Below are positions 39,584-49,239 of a stretch of DNA of 64,000 nucleotides, in pieces. Within the stretch, counting starts at the first letter, position 1; every line of letters starts with the position of its first letter. Location: positions 62,001-126,000 of the forward strand of contig MDYQ01000004.1 in the NCBI GenBank assembly GCA_003024175.1, in the 5' to 3' direction. The translations under genes and the position numbers were made by a program. The notes under the pieces were generated by a model, which was given only the letters and a program-made list of their open reading frames with translations, was not told where the DNA came from and made no database searches. This stretch comes from Planoprotostelium fungivorum. Its lineage: Eukaryota > Evosea > Variosea > Cavosteliida > Cavosteliaceae.

Positions 39584-41180
39584 ATGCACATCCCAGCCGA
39601 CGATAAGTCTTTAATCACTCAATACCTGAGCGGAATGGAATTAGGAGGAGGAGTCCGATGGACTGGTGTGCATGGGTCAGAAGCGTCTGCATTAGAGGAG
39701 CCGAAGATTGTCAATGACAACGTCTGTGAAGAACCACTCAAAGTGCAGTATTATTCAGTCGCTGGAGGACAACCACTGATGACTGTCGTCAACGATGATG
39801 CCAACGTGAAGGAGTTGAACTCGATGACACCCAGTCTCGTCGCTGGAGAATACGGTTTCTTCATCTACGTGGACAATGTTGTCACATACAAAGAGATTCA
39901 AGATCCAAGATTGAATGCATCGGCCCGCCAAATAATAGAGGAGACCCCAGCCAAATTCAAAGATATATACGGCGAATTCTTCGTCTCGAGGATCGAATAC
40001 ACTACCGAAGTCATGTGGTGAGAGGTACCATCCATTCATCACAGTCCTCTCAAAAGCTGCAGGTTCTGTAAATCATCCGAACTTCACAAATTGAGGAGAG
40101 CTCAAGACATTCTATCCAATGCAACTTCATCTTCTCCCACCATCGACAACATTCAACGCGCATTCAGAACCGCCATGGAACGTCTTCAAGTCACCGTTTC
40201 CGTCGAGACTCGCTCGTTCGAAGATGGTTTCGTCCGATCATGGTCCCTCTTTGAATTCCAAGATGAGCTCGTGCAACACAGAGTGGGAGCTACAAAGGTC
40301 CGTCTGTCCTCTTACCAGCTCATCGAGCCACAATCACCCGGGACCATCATCGATCGACACGATTCGGAGGACATGGGAGACATCCAATCGGCGCTGGGTG
40401 ATATCTACAGGCTAGCAGACATCGTATTGAGATCTGGAGACGCTTGGAATCTCGCTGCAGAGGTGAAAGCTCAGACGAAGTTGCGACCCTTCGCGGGAGA
40501 GAGTCCGAGGGCCACGAGAGACAAGTTGAACCAGCTGAGGGAGGATCTACAATTCATCAAAGATTGCAGAGATACCATCTATCTCAACCGATCGAAAGAT
40601 TGTAGCGAGTGAGTTTCAGCATCAACGAATCACCATCATCCCATGCGCATCGTCATCGACAACATCTTCCATCTTCTATGTCCGTCATGCGACTGAAGAC
40701 ACACCAGGCAATTCAAGTGCGAGAGGGGATTCGCTTCGGACGAAAAGTGGGTGAAGGCCGTCGGTCAGTACAAGTTTGTCCTCGGATTCTTCCCCGAAAC
40801 CAACGATCCCCTTCATCCCTCCGTAAGCCTCTTCTCTTCATCATCATCACATCATCATCTTCCATCATCTTCCACCATCATCACCTCATCTTCCATCACC
40901 TGATCGACCTCTTCAGGTCGAAATCCTTCCCATCGCCGAAGTCCAACGCGACAGCGGCAAGATCTGGGAGAAACAGAGGGGAACGCTCATGACGGGCCGC
41001 ATGGACAAGACGATCCTGGGTGTCGAGATCGAGTGCAAGTGGACAGATGGCACAGGAGGCTCTTGGAAGGTACCCTCTATAGAGGATAACCCCATCGGAA
41101 AGAACTCACTGGAGATCCACTTGGCCTCAGAGACGGGGAGGGGTATGAGGGTGAGGCCGGAGTGGCGGGTTGTAGATTGA
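39584..41180 (+). CDS. unknown protein, four exons
   Basis: I do not recognise this protein of about 430 residues. The start at 39584 (MHIPADDKSLITQYLSGMEL) is the first in-frame ATG; the frame is open upstream to about 39527. Exon 1 ends at VMW, and a 45-nt intron joins it to FCKSSELHKLRRAQDI. Exon 2 is helical and charged, ending at NRSKDCSE. Exon 3 gives QFKCERGFASDEKWVKAVGQ and exon 4 VEILPIAEVQRDSGKIWEKQ, finishing at 41180. All joins keep phase. One stretch of exon 1 (AKFKDIYGEFFVSRIEY) loosely recalls segments of MACPF/SNTX-type proteins, but that is too weak for a call. There is no signal peptide or TM segment, so it is probably cytosolic. Confidence 0.65.
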
Positions 41181-41586
41181 CTCTGTGGCAGTGGGCGGGG
41201 AGGGTGGTGACGGTGAAGGACATATCGCAGGTCTTGTGATGAATGGATGGAAGATAAAGACTTGTATGATTTCTTGTTTTGAAAGGACAAACGAGCTACA
41301 ATGATCGACTGTGATGGTTGTTCATCCACTCTATACATTACCGTCTTCACGGTTGGAATGAACCACACAAAACTGATGATACGACACATAATCTATCAGA
41401 TGAGAGACGAACAGATCAAATTGAACATCACTGCTAGTATAAAAACATCTTGTTTATTCGTCCATCTTTGGATGAGGAGTGATGTCCATTCACAGTGGAT
41501 TGAGAAGATGAAACGTCGGAAACTCTACGTGGGCTGGGTACGGCCATACTCCGTACACCACAGCCTCGATAGACACTCGCCTGCCT
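41181..41586. other. intergenic stretch, no gene seen
   Basis: About 400 bp between convergent genes. Short ORFs show no codon-like bias or recognisable motif, and I see no RNA gene. Confidence 0.4.
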
Positions 41587-42078
41587 TCATCGCAGAGACC
41601 TTCTAAGAAGGTTGACGCGGCAGAATGACTCTACCCGTCCCTCTACTCTGGCAATGGAGACACGATACGTGTTCCATGCGGTCGAGACGAACGTGAAGTA
41701 GAGGAGCATACGATGGTGCCACCTTCTACAATACGTTCTCTCGGTTGGTGGTCTATCTAATGGTAGCAGTCCCGTCACTCGCGTCGCTCGATCAGGGACG
41801 ATAGTCGGTGATCATCCTCTAAGAGGAGAGCCTGAGCTACTTTGTGATCACTACCGTTTGATGGAGTCGTCGGAGTGGCTGTGGACACGTTCGCATGCCT
41901 CTTGATCTCGAAATGGAAGAGGGCCAATGGTGAGGTGAGGCCAGATGGTAGATGTCGGTTGATGATCTCGGCGGAATCTTGATCACGACTCGAGTCGTAA
42001 GAGGATGGTGTGTTCTCAGAGATGTCCAATAGTAGATCATGATTGATCAGAGCAGGGGGAATGGTGTGAGGTTCGTGT
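41587..42078 (-). CDS. unknown protein, 5' exon unresolved
   Basis: An open frame from about 42078 reads EPHTIPPALINHDLLLDI, ENTPSSYDSSRDQDSAEII and TSPLALFHFEIKRHANV, then KVAQALLLEDDHRLSSLI. A short intron joins ERRE to RWHHRMLLYFTFVSTAWNTY, and the frame ends with VESFCRVNLLRRSLR at 41587. No in-frame ATG lies at the 5' end, so at least one upstream exon is missing from this model. I cannot assign a family. Confidence 0.4.
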
Positions 42079-42424
42079 CTGTTGTGACTGACTCAATCGG
42101 TATCGGTGGTGGGCTGCATTGTGTGAAGAAGCATGTGTGGCCTCGTGCTTTGCTGATGTTGGCTCAGCAAAAGAATGCGTCTGCTGGTGCATAGCCGTTA
42201 AAATCCTTCTTTTGAGTTCCGCTTAACGTGAAGTCCACGCTAAGAAACGGGAATCGGGTAAAACGAAGGGATTTCATGGGTCACTTGACCGGGCGTTTCG
42301 CCCTAACCGGCAAATTGAATCCGATTTCTCGATCGAGATGGATGATGTCTCACAAGCAAAATCAGGAGGGAAGTTGTATATGAATGGGAAAGAGAGAAGA
42401 GAGATCTTCGTTTATACAATCACC

Positions 42425-43865
42425 TTACAGACAAAGATAATCTCTTTGTCCATACTTTTGAGCGAATGCATCGCCTTCTTGTGTCGTTTGAAGGTATGCG
42501 ATTCGATCTTTCTCGACGTTCTTTCCATAGATGATCGTGCTCTTCATCGCATCCATCATCTGCGTCGCAATCTTTTGTCTCCTCTTTGACTTCTGGACCC
42601 ACACTCTCGTGACACAAACTTCGGCGGGCTCAGCTGTGGAGAGTCAAAAGATGCGAACACGAACGAGTCTCACCTTTTCCGTGGCCATCTTGTGTCTTTC
42701 TGCGAGCTTCTGAGATGACGCGTGCGCAGACGCAACCGATGATCTTCTTGTTGGAGGACACGTATAGGTACAACTATTTCGCATGAGTGATGTAAGATAT
42801 CGATCGAGGATGATGAACCTGTTGGGGGTGGCCATCACAATCTATGGGACCTCCAACTTGCCGCGTGACGACTTGATCGAGTTGTTTCATCTTTGCACTC
42901 TGCATCTTGGCGTCTGTCGTGTTGATGCGGATCAGACGTGAGCCGTCCTCGAAGTTTCGGATGATCTCTTCATCTTTCCAGCCCTAACGTTGCATCATTT
43001 CCCCGATTGGGTGGTGAATGTCTCACATTGAATTCGATGATGTCGGACGATGAGTCGAGGAATCGCCTGTGGAAGGTCTTGTGTAGCTCTTCGTCGTCTT
43101 CTACTCCTGCCTGGTATCGCATGCTGCAGGTGGCGCAGACTGTTGGTGCTCCAAAATTCTTCTGACCGAAATCTAAGAAGGATTGCTCCATTCTCGGTGT
43201 ATTGGGGGGCTATCTCGAACATTAGACATGATGCAGACACGAATTATGATGGACGATGAGAACCGATTGAGAAAGTCATCTCCACTCACTTGAGATTGTG
43301 TTTTAGCCTTCTTCTTTGGACTTGGAGTGCACAATCTATCGGACCATTTCACATCTTCCACCTCAGATACAAACTCTACAGAAGTATTCATGCTGGCCAC
43401 TGCCGCCTCTTGGTCTACGAATGGTCTTCGCTTAGAGAAGGTCATGATCTTCTTCTTTGGAGTTGTGGGTGTCGTTGGAACACTGTGATCTACTGCAGGG
43501 GAGACATTCTCAATTGGGGCTTCTTCTGACAATGGCACCTCTTCGACTGCAGCATCGTTCACATACTCATCGGGAGAAGGGACGATTGATTCTCCTCCAA
43601 AGATGTCGTCTAGAGGATCCGTATGGCGAGTCGATGACGTAGTTGGAATTTTCGTAAAGGTAGAGGGCGATAACGTTGGGGGGCTGACATCGCGTGGAGA
43701 GGCCTTTACTACTGATTTTGGGGGACTCTTGATGTCGGGCTTCTTTGGACTCGATGTGGGTTTGCTGATTGGACGGCCAGAGAAGAATGAGGTCAATGAT
43801 TGCTGCTTCATTAGACGAAAGGTCCGTGATGATGTCACGCGTCTGTGTTGTTTATAATGACCCAT
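42425..43865 (-). CDS. ECO1: cohesin acetyltransferase (Eco1/ESCO)
   Basis: Acetylates the SMC3 subunit of cohesin to set sister-chromatid cohesion during S phase. The N-terminus has a PIP box, QQSLTSFF (Q-x2-L-x2-FF), for PCNA binding, followed by a disordered Ser/Pro region with basic patches (SPKKKAKTQS). Next is the family's C2H2 zinc finger: QSFLDFGQKNFGAPTVCATC to EDDEELHKTFHRRF. The C-terminal GNAT-like acetyltransferase shows LYVSSNKKIIGCVCARVISE, CVTRVWVQKSKRRQKIATQM (acetyl-CoA loop region), STIIYGKNVEKDRIAY and FAQKYGQRDYLCL, ending at 42425. The start may be 43865 (MGHYKQHRR) or the internal Met at 43811, which places the PIP box at the very N-terminus. It is divergent from ZZZ3, 130 bp away. 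Confidence 0.9.
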
Positions 43866-43995
43866 CTTCTTGAATTTTGAACGGACTTTTTTCCCGCCTG
43901 AACCTTCGTTGAAAAGGTGGCGAACTGAAATTCCTTCAGCACCGCAAGTTATTAGCGAGAACTCATTTTCAAATCATGCCAAACAGAAGGACACG
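43866..43995. promoter_or_regulatory. bidirectional promoter region, ECO1 / ZZZ3
   Basis: Two chromatin genes start only 130 bp apart on opposite strands. The spacer contains TTTTTTCCCGCC, with an E2F-like core (TTCCCGCC). E2F control would suit an S-phase gene such as ECO1; this is inference from one match. Confidence 0.45.
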
Positions 43996-45752
43996 ATGAC
44001 AAATAGCTTCATCATCGATACCGCCGAGTGAGAAAGAGAGACAAAGTATGCGATGGTCATCTGATTATCGGATCGTTAGATATAAAAGGGTCTTGGAAGT
44101 GATTGGTATTCTTCACAAACAGAGAGAGAAAGCCCTATCAGATATAGAGAGCTTGCGAAGAGAAAGGGAGGATGCCATGAAAGATCCAATCCACTTTGTT
44201 CAACGGCTCAAAGAGAAGGTCAGGAAATAGGATGCGCTCTATCATCTCTAATCAGATGATCAGAGAGTCAAATTGCCCATACCACAACGGGTGATCCCCA
44301 TTCCTCTGGTTCCATTCGATAAATTCCTAAATAACAGAGCTGAACAAGAGGCACCACCAACGAGAGAGCCGGAGATTCTGTCTCCTCCTGCACCCTCACC
44401 TTCACCACTACTGTCACCAACAAGTAATGATTCTTTCAACTTCGCCTGTATCTCCACACAAGATCATCCCATCTTTTCATCTTCGTGACCTACATCTGAC
44501 ATCTTTTCCAGTCCCCTCTCTTCCCTCCGGCATCATCATCAAACAAGAACCATCTTTCTCCGAACCATCTGATCCCACTCCATCAGACGCTCCCGTCCTC
44601 CCTCCATCCGAAGATGGTTCTTCCATCCCCACTCGATCGACCGAGGAGCCGCCCAAACCCAACGGGAAACGTGCCGTCATCAAAACGGAGGTCAAGACCG
44701 AGGTGATCATCATCTCGATGTCCGATGACTCAATCACATCGCAGGGCGAGAAACCGAAGACCTTCAATCAACCTTGGTCTGCAGAAGAGCAGAAGCAATT
44801 AGAAGACCTCCTCGTGAAATATCCAGACGAACCCGTGTCTTCAAATCGGTGGAAGAAGATTGCCAGTCACCTGCCCGATCGGACACCTCGACAGGTGAGT
44901 CGGAATTCGGAATACTACAACGATGTAGATGACCGAATCAGGTCGCCAGTCGCACGCAGAAATATTTCATCAAATTGGCCAAGATGAATCTACCAGTTCC
45001 AGGGAGGAAGCCAAATTTAGAGACAGCAGCGGAGAAGAAGAGGAAGAAGCTGGAGAAAGCCTCACAGCCGGAGCAATCGAAGATGTGAGGCTCGGTCATG
45101 ATGAGAAGTGCTCATCGTCATGACAGACAGAAGACGAAAGGAAGCAGCGGGAAATCGAAAGAGACACAGAATGCAGGCTATTACGCAGCACCGAAGGTCA
45201 TGATGTCCGATGATGACTCCGAAGATGAAGTGGAAGACGAGGTGAAGGGTGGTACGGCTCGTTGTAGATTGATATGAAACAGATACTGAAACAATTGGGA
45301 CCCGAATTGAAGGACACTGAAGAATACCAAGAGCTGGTGTCCCTGATGAGGCTCGAAAAATTGAGCCAAGTGAAGAAACCCACAGAAAGAGTTGTCGATA
45401 AGATCGAGACCGAGACACCCTCTACAACGAGCCAGCAGAAGGTCATCCGGTACAAGGTCTGTACAACTGCGAGAGGAAATTCCGCTGACTCTTCCAGTGT
45501 GATTCGTGTGGCGTGGATCCCATTGTAGATGGTCGATGGACTTGCATCGAATGTAAAGAGAAGGGGGACTCGGTGGATCTGTGTGCCAATTGTCATAATG
45601 ACGGAGCTTTCATGAGAGAGAAACACGGCCTGCACAAGTTTAAGAGGGAGGGAGATTCAGACACGCAGTCTCTCTTCTTGGATTACAATTGGGAGTATAG
45701 GAACGGGCCTGCTGAAGACCGCTATCTCACACCCTCTTATTTCCCAACGTAA
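43996..45752 (+). CDS. ZZZ3: ZZZ3-like SANT + ZZ zinc-finger protein
   Basis: Homologue of ZZZ3, the histone-H3-reading subunit of the ATAC acetyltransferase complex. Order of parts: [11 protein letters not shown]; a coiled segment ([20 protein letters not shown]) followed by [12 protein letters not shown] and [19 protein letters not shown], which line up with the human middle region; a disordered Pro/Ser stretch; a SANT/Myb domain ([35 protein letters not shown] / [19 protein letters not shown]); and a C-terminal ZZ finger ([27 protein letters not shown]). The C-terminal tail ([10 protein letters not shown] ... YLTPSYFPT) resembles the human end. All ZZ zinc ligands are visible. The introns are short, and one after the SANT domain carries a CTACAACGATGTAGATG dyad. 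The protein is smaller than human ZZZ3 because the long N-terminal region is missing. Confidence 0.9.
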
Positions 45753-46007
45753 TAAACATCATCTCTCGATGTCGCACATTCATCGTGATGCACATGTGAT
45801 GCGTCTTCACCTGAATGGATTCGGTTTTGTCTTACTTCGCAGTGAAATCGAACCAGCTGATGCATCGTTCAAAGATGGGTATTCATGTTGGCCTTTTGTT
45901 TCGGGGTGCCGATCAGTTTTTTTCCGATGAGAGCGGAAGCCCGAAACCGGAAGCCAGGTGTGCTGTGGACAGCCACATAATCCACTCTTCCTCTACTTGA
46001 ACAAGCG

Positions 46008-46672
46008 ATGCCTTTCGATTTCTCCCTCCACCTCTCTGCCTCCACCGCTCTCAATGCATTAGGTCTTGTCGGTAGCTCATACTTCTTGTGGGCCAACCTC
46101 AGCAATTCCTTCTTTGGAGTAGTGCCCATCATGGAACTTGTCCCTAGCGTGAGTCACCTTATACAAGATCACGTGTCGTTACAATGATGAAAGATCTTCC
46201 CTTGACATTAGGACAGCTCAGCAATTTACAAAAGATCCAACTCTGGGCCAAGTATTACCCAGTCGCGATGAAACACATGTCTGGTATCACGTTACCGAGC
46301 ACCCTGTGCCTGGCCGCCTCGGCTTACCTCGCATCAACCTCTGAGAGGAGAATATTACTGAGTGTCTCCACATTTTGCGCAATTGCCGTCGTACCATGGA
46401 CCATCTTCGTGATGATGCCCACAAACAAGACGGTGAGCACACGATGATCAAAGGAATAGTCTGACGACCACACAGATGCTTCACATGGCAGACAAAGGAG
46501 ACGAACAGAAGGCGAATGCTCAGGGCTCAATTCTCCTGAAGAGGTGAACATCACCTTTCGTCCTCGATTGATGTGAGACAGATGGATCAACTTTCACAAA
46601 ATTCGCATCACATCGTCCATCATCGCCAACGGTGCCGCTCTGTACGCTCTCCTCCTCACATCCAACCACTAA
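46008..46672 (+). CDS. DUF1772 (anthrone oxygenase-like) membrane protein
   Basis: Small membrane protein of about 155 residues with four hydrophobic segments in four exons. It begins MPFDFSLHLSASTALNALGL, followed by SFFGVVPIMELVPS, then QLWAKYYPVAMKHMSG, TLCLAASAYLAS, ILLSVSTFCAIAVVPWTIFV and the family signature MMPTNKTMLHMA. The end RWINFHKIRITSSIIANGAA matches the W..H..R helix of DUF1772. Two short introns bracket MLHMADKGDEQKANAQGS. DUF1772 proteins are common in fungi and bacteria. A few act in polyketide (anthrone) oxidation, but most have no known substrate, so no specific reaction should be assumed here. Stop at 46670-46672. Confidence 0.85.
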
Positions 46673-46721
46673 CTTTCAAAACAATAAACATTAATCGATT
46701 CCTTTTATAAATAAGAAGAAT

Positions 46722-47939
46722 TTACAAGACGCTCTTGGAAGGCAGGGCGGCGTGGTTGAGAGCGGCTCCGTTTCTCATCTCCTCCTGGACGATCTTGCTG
46801 TCCAATCCGTTACCGAGGTAACCGTAAGAGGCAGGGAGGGCCTCGACGAGAGATCTTCTCTTCAGTCCGTGAGAAGTGACGAGGTTCTCCGATGCAGATG
46901 TCATGCCGTAAGTCTGTCCTGCAAGGGGGGCGGCGAGACCAGTTTGGATGGTCTGAGAAGAGTAGGTGGCGCTCAGACGCTTTCCAGCCTCTCCCAAAAC
47001 GAAGCCTTGGGCCTCGAGGGCGGCGAGATCGCCTCCGATGAAACCTCTGTCTTGGACGATGGTGGTCGAGCGGAGGACGGTGGGGGCCTCGACGATCTTC
47101 TCGTAGATGGGCTGGGTGTTCTGGATGACGGTGGACTGGATGATGTCTCTCTCTAAGACAGGCTGGATCTCCTCGATGATGGTCTTCTTGATGACCTCCT
47201 GGACGATGGGAGCGTGGACGACTTGAGTGCGGGAGACGGCATCGACCGAGCGGCTGGCGGCGATGTAGTTCTCGGTGATGGCAGCACTTGCAGAGATTTA
47301 GAGTCTGACAGGTGCAAGATGATGGACTCACCCTCTCTCGACGACGGCCTCACGTCTCTGAGCGGGAAGCTCTCTCTGCTGGATGATGGTGGGCTGGATC
47401 TGAGTCTCGTGCAACATCTGGGTGACCTGCTTGACGTCGAGCTGCTCTCTCTCTCTGTAGATGATGGGCTGGATCTCCTCCTTCTGGACGGGGTGGATTC
47501 TCTCTTGGATGACGACCTCCTTCTGAACGGTCTCAACGATGGTGGGGGCGGCTCTGACCAGAGAAGCTCTCTTGGTTCCCTGGACGTAAGCACCCTGGTT
47601 GAGCATGGTGGACTGTCCGACAAAGTCTCTGGCATCGACCTTACCGTCGAAGTTTCTGTCCAGAGGGTTGTGGTGGACTCCAGAGTTGTTTCCCTTCAGG
47701 TCTCTCATGTCGACCTTGCCGTCGAAGTTTCTGTCCAAGGGGTTGTGGTGGACTCCAGCGTTGTTTCCCTTCAGGTCTCTCATGTCGACCTTTCCGTCAA
47801 AGTTTCTGTCCAGAGGGTTGTGGTGGTCACCTTGCTTTCCCATCAGCTTAGACTCGTGGTCGACGTAGCCGGTGGCCATCTTGTTGGCGAGGTTGGCCTC
47901 GAGCTTGTTGGCAACGTTGGAGTTGTTCAGGGCGGACAT
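46722..47939 (-). CDS. repeat protein with EF-hand-like loops and IIxE-rich tail
   Basis: Family not recognised; about 390 residues in two exons (intron about 47286-47331). The N-terminus is MSALNNSNVANKLEANLANK. Three tandem 25-residue repeats follow, each with HHNPLDRNFDGKVDMRDLKG. The 12 residues DRNFDGKVDMRD fit an EF-hand loop exactly (D1, N3, D5, G6, V8, D9, D12). The rest is built of charged beta-prone segments (VQKEVVIQERIHPVQKEEIQ; VIQNTQPIYEKIVEAPTV) like those of fungal and protist stress-associated coat or hydrophilin-type proteins, then a Ser/Ala-rich tail ending KSVL. There is no signal peptide. GC-rich, strongly biased codons suggest high expression. Calcium binding is inferred from the loop pattern only. 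Confidence 0.8.
47632..47860 (-). repeat. three 75-bp coding repeats
   Basis: Three nearly identical in-frame 75-bp units encode the HHNPLDRNFDGKVDMRDLKG repeats. The DNA is almost unchanged between units, with only a few synonymous differences, which points to recent amplification or gene conversion. Confidence 0.9.
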
Positions 47940-48410
47940 TTCGTTGTGTTGTTGTTGTTCGTGTGTGGTTGTGTGAGTTATGAAGGCGAGGAAGGGACAA
48001 TTGAAGATTCGAGTCGGTGAATTCAAGAGATTTGAAGGAAAATTGGAGGACAGTTTTATCAAGATGTTGCGCGATGATCTTGTGGGAAGATCGATGACAC
48101 CGTAATAGAAGGATCATTTGATTGGGTAGATAGAGATGTGGATGAGATCTCAGATGGATGTCTCAGACCAAGGCGAGACGTGAAGGTAGATGAAAGGTTT
48201 TGTGATGAACCGAAGCAGGTCGGACTGTGAATCATCTCACCTCGAAGTGGTCAATATGCCTCATCCGAGATGTGTTGTGATTCGAATCTAATCTCGTTCG
48301 TTGCAGATCAAAAAAACAGAAAGATACATCTATTGAATGAACTTGGAGTTGTTTGTGATTTGAGCTGTGTTGTCCACCGTCAGACTATTCGGAAAATCGT
48401 CTTCAATATA
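47940..48410. other. intergenic region, promoter side of the repeat protein
   Basis: About 470 bp with no supported gene. The first 100 bp upstream of 47939 are rich in GTTGTTG and GTGTG tracts and probably form the 5' UTR of the repeat-protein gene. Confidence 0.4.
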
Positions 48411-48417
48411 CGAAAAT

Positions 48418-48435
48418 TATCTGTTCTTATCAGTT
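48418..48435 (+). ncRNA. U2 snRNA fragment (branch-recognition / stem IIa side)
   Basis: An 18-nt exact match to the U2 core, TATCTGTTCTTATCAGTT, appears alone. The flanks do not continue the U2 sequence, so this is a decayed or chance-retained piece of a former U2 copy upstream of the array. Confidence 0.5.
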
Positions 48436-48455
48436 CAGTCTTGTTGTATAGATCG

Positions 48456-48508
48456 GATGCGCGCGCAAAAAATTTTCATTTTTCAAAAAGAGCCCCGGCG
48501 CGCGCATC
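48456..48508. repeat. GC-rich inverted repeat
   Basis: Perfect 11-bp arms, GATGCGCGCGC and GCGCGCGCATC, flank a 31-nt AT-rich loop. This could form a stable stem-loop in DNA or RNA. It lies upstream of the U2 array, outside any gene I can support. Confidence 0.7.
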
Positions 48509-48553
48509 ACGCTGCCCCAACCGCATGGACCCTCCTGTTTCCGCCTCGACTTG

Positions 48554-48568
48554 TCTTAGATCAAGGTA
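48554..48568 (+). ncRNA. U2 snRNA fragment (5' exon end plus intron donor)
   Basis: The 15-mer CTTAGATCAAGGTAA repeats the end of the first U2 exon (TTAGATCAAG) followed directly by a GTAAG donor, as in the two full copies downstream. Sequence before and after does not match. It may be a relic of a third unit. Confidence 0.4.
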
Positions 48569-48839
48569 AGAGCAATAGGGTATGAGTATATCTATCTATG
48601 TATCCTCCTACCTTCTAGAATGCACTTCCATTTTCCATCGATCCTCCCTCTCGAGACTCTCAACCTCTACCAATCGACGAGTAAGATCCACTGACTCCTA
48701 TACATCCATTCTTTTCCTCCGTCCACATTCATTTATCATTTCGATTATATGGATTACCAAGTACTCACACTGACCTTTCAGAGTGTCTATAACCTCTTTC
48801 TAACGCTACTGCAGGTGTCTCCGGACCGTTTGAAAGGCG

Positions 48840-48917
48840 GAGGGTTGTTATTCGGAGGCCCACAATTTTTCGCGGTCAACTTAACGGTCACCTGACACCG
48901 CGGGCACCCCAGGAAGC
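48840..48917 (+). promoter_or_regulatory. conserved upstream blocks of U2 copy A
   Basis: Blocks shared with copy B despite divergence between them are GGTTGTTATT, CCCACAATTTTTC, CTTAACGG, and immediately before the 5' end CCGCGGGCACCCCAGGAAGC. By position these are candidate snRNA promoter elements (proximal sequence element and start-site block). The assignment rests on conservation only. Confidence 0.5.
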
Positions 48918-49084
48918 ATCTTCTCGGCTTTTTAAAGCTTAGATCAAGGTAGGGTCGCGATTTCTCTTCACCACATCACATCATCATCACCCATCAGCAT
49001 TTCTGACTCGAAAACAGTGTAGTATCTGTTCTTATCAGTTTAGTCGACTGATAGCCCTGGGTACTCCAGGGCATCCGACTAAAT
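48918..49084 (+). ncRNA. RNU2: U2 snRNA copy A, intron-containing, 3' part absent
   Basis: Exon 1 (48918-48948) begins ATCTTCTCGGC and ends TTAGATCAAG. An intron-like insert (48949-49017) follows, then exon 2 with TGTAGTATCTGTTCTTATC and stem-loop II (CCTGGGTACTCCAGGG). The match stops at CTAAAT, just before the Sm site, where an N begins the next unit. The Sm site and stem-loops III and IV are therefore missing, and this copy cannot make a normal U2 RNA as assembled. Either it is a truncated copy or the assembly collapsed here. Confidence 0.9.
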
Positions 49085-49162
49085 NCTATGCACTGACCTT
49101 CTCAAGTGTCTAGAGCATTCAACTAACGCTAGCCCAGGTGTTTCAGGGCCCTAATCAAGGCG

Positions 49163-49239
49163 GACGGTTGTTATTAAAAACCCACAATTTTTCCCGGACT
49201 ACTTAACGGCTAGTTGACCCCGCGGGCACCCCAGGAAGC
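49163..49239 (+). promoter_or_regulatory. conserved upstream blocks of U2 copy B
   Basis: The same blocks as upstream of copy A occur at matching distances: GGTTGTTATT, CCCACAATTTTTC, CTTAACGG, and CCGCGGGCACCCCAGGAAGC next to the RNA start. Intervening bases differ between the copies, which supports selection on the blocks. Confidence 0.5.

Noticed and set aside
42180-42310. Short hairpins (CTTAACGTG...CACGCTAAG; GGGCGTTTCGCCC) considered as tRNA or other structured RNA
   Set aside because: No cloverleaf, no T-loop consensus and no known RNA signature could be built from them.
42338-42713. Plus-strand ORFs with two hydrophobic stretches (for example MIVLFIASIICVAIFCLLFD)
   Set aside because: They lie exactly antisense to the ECO1 acetyltransferase exons, whose motifs are unmistakable; the hydrophobicity is a shadow of the opposite strand.
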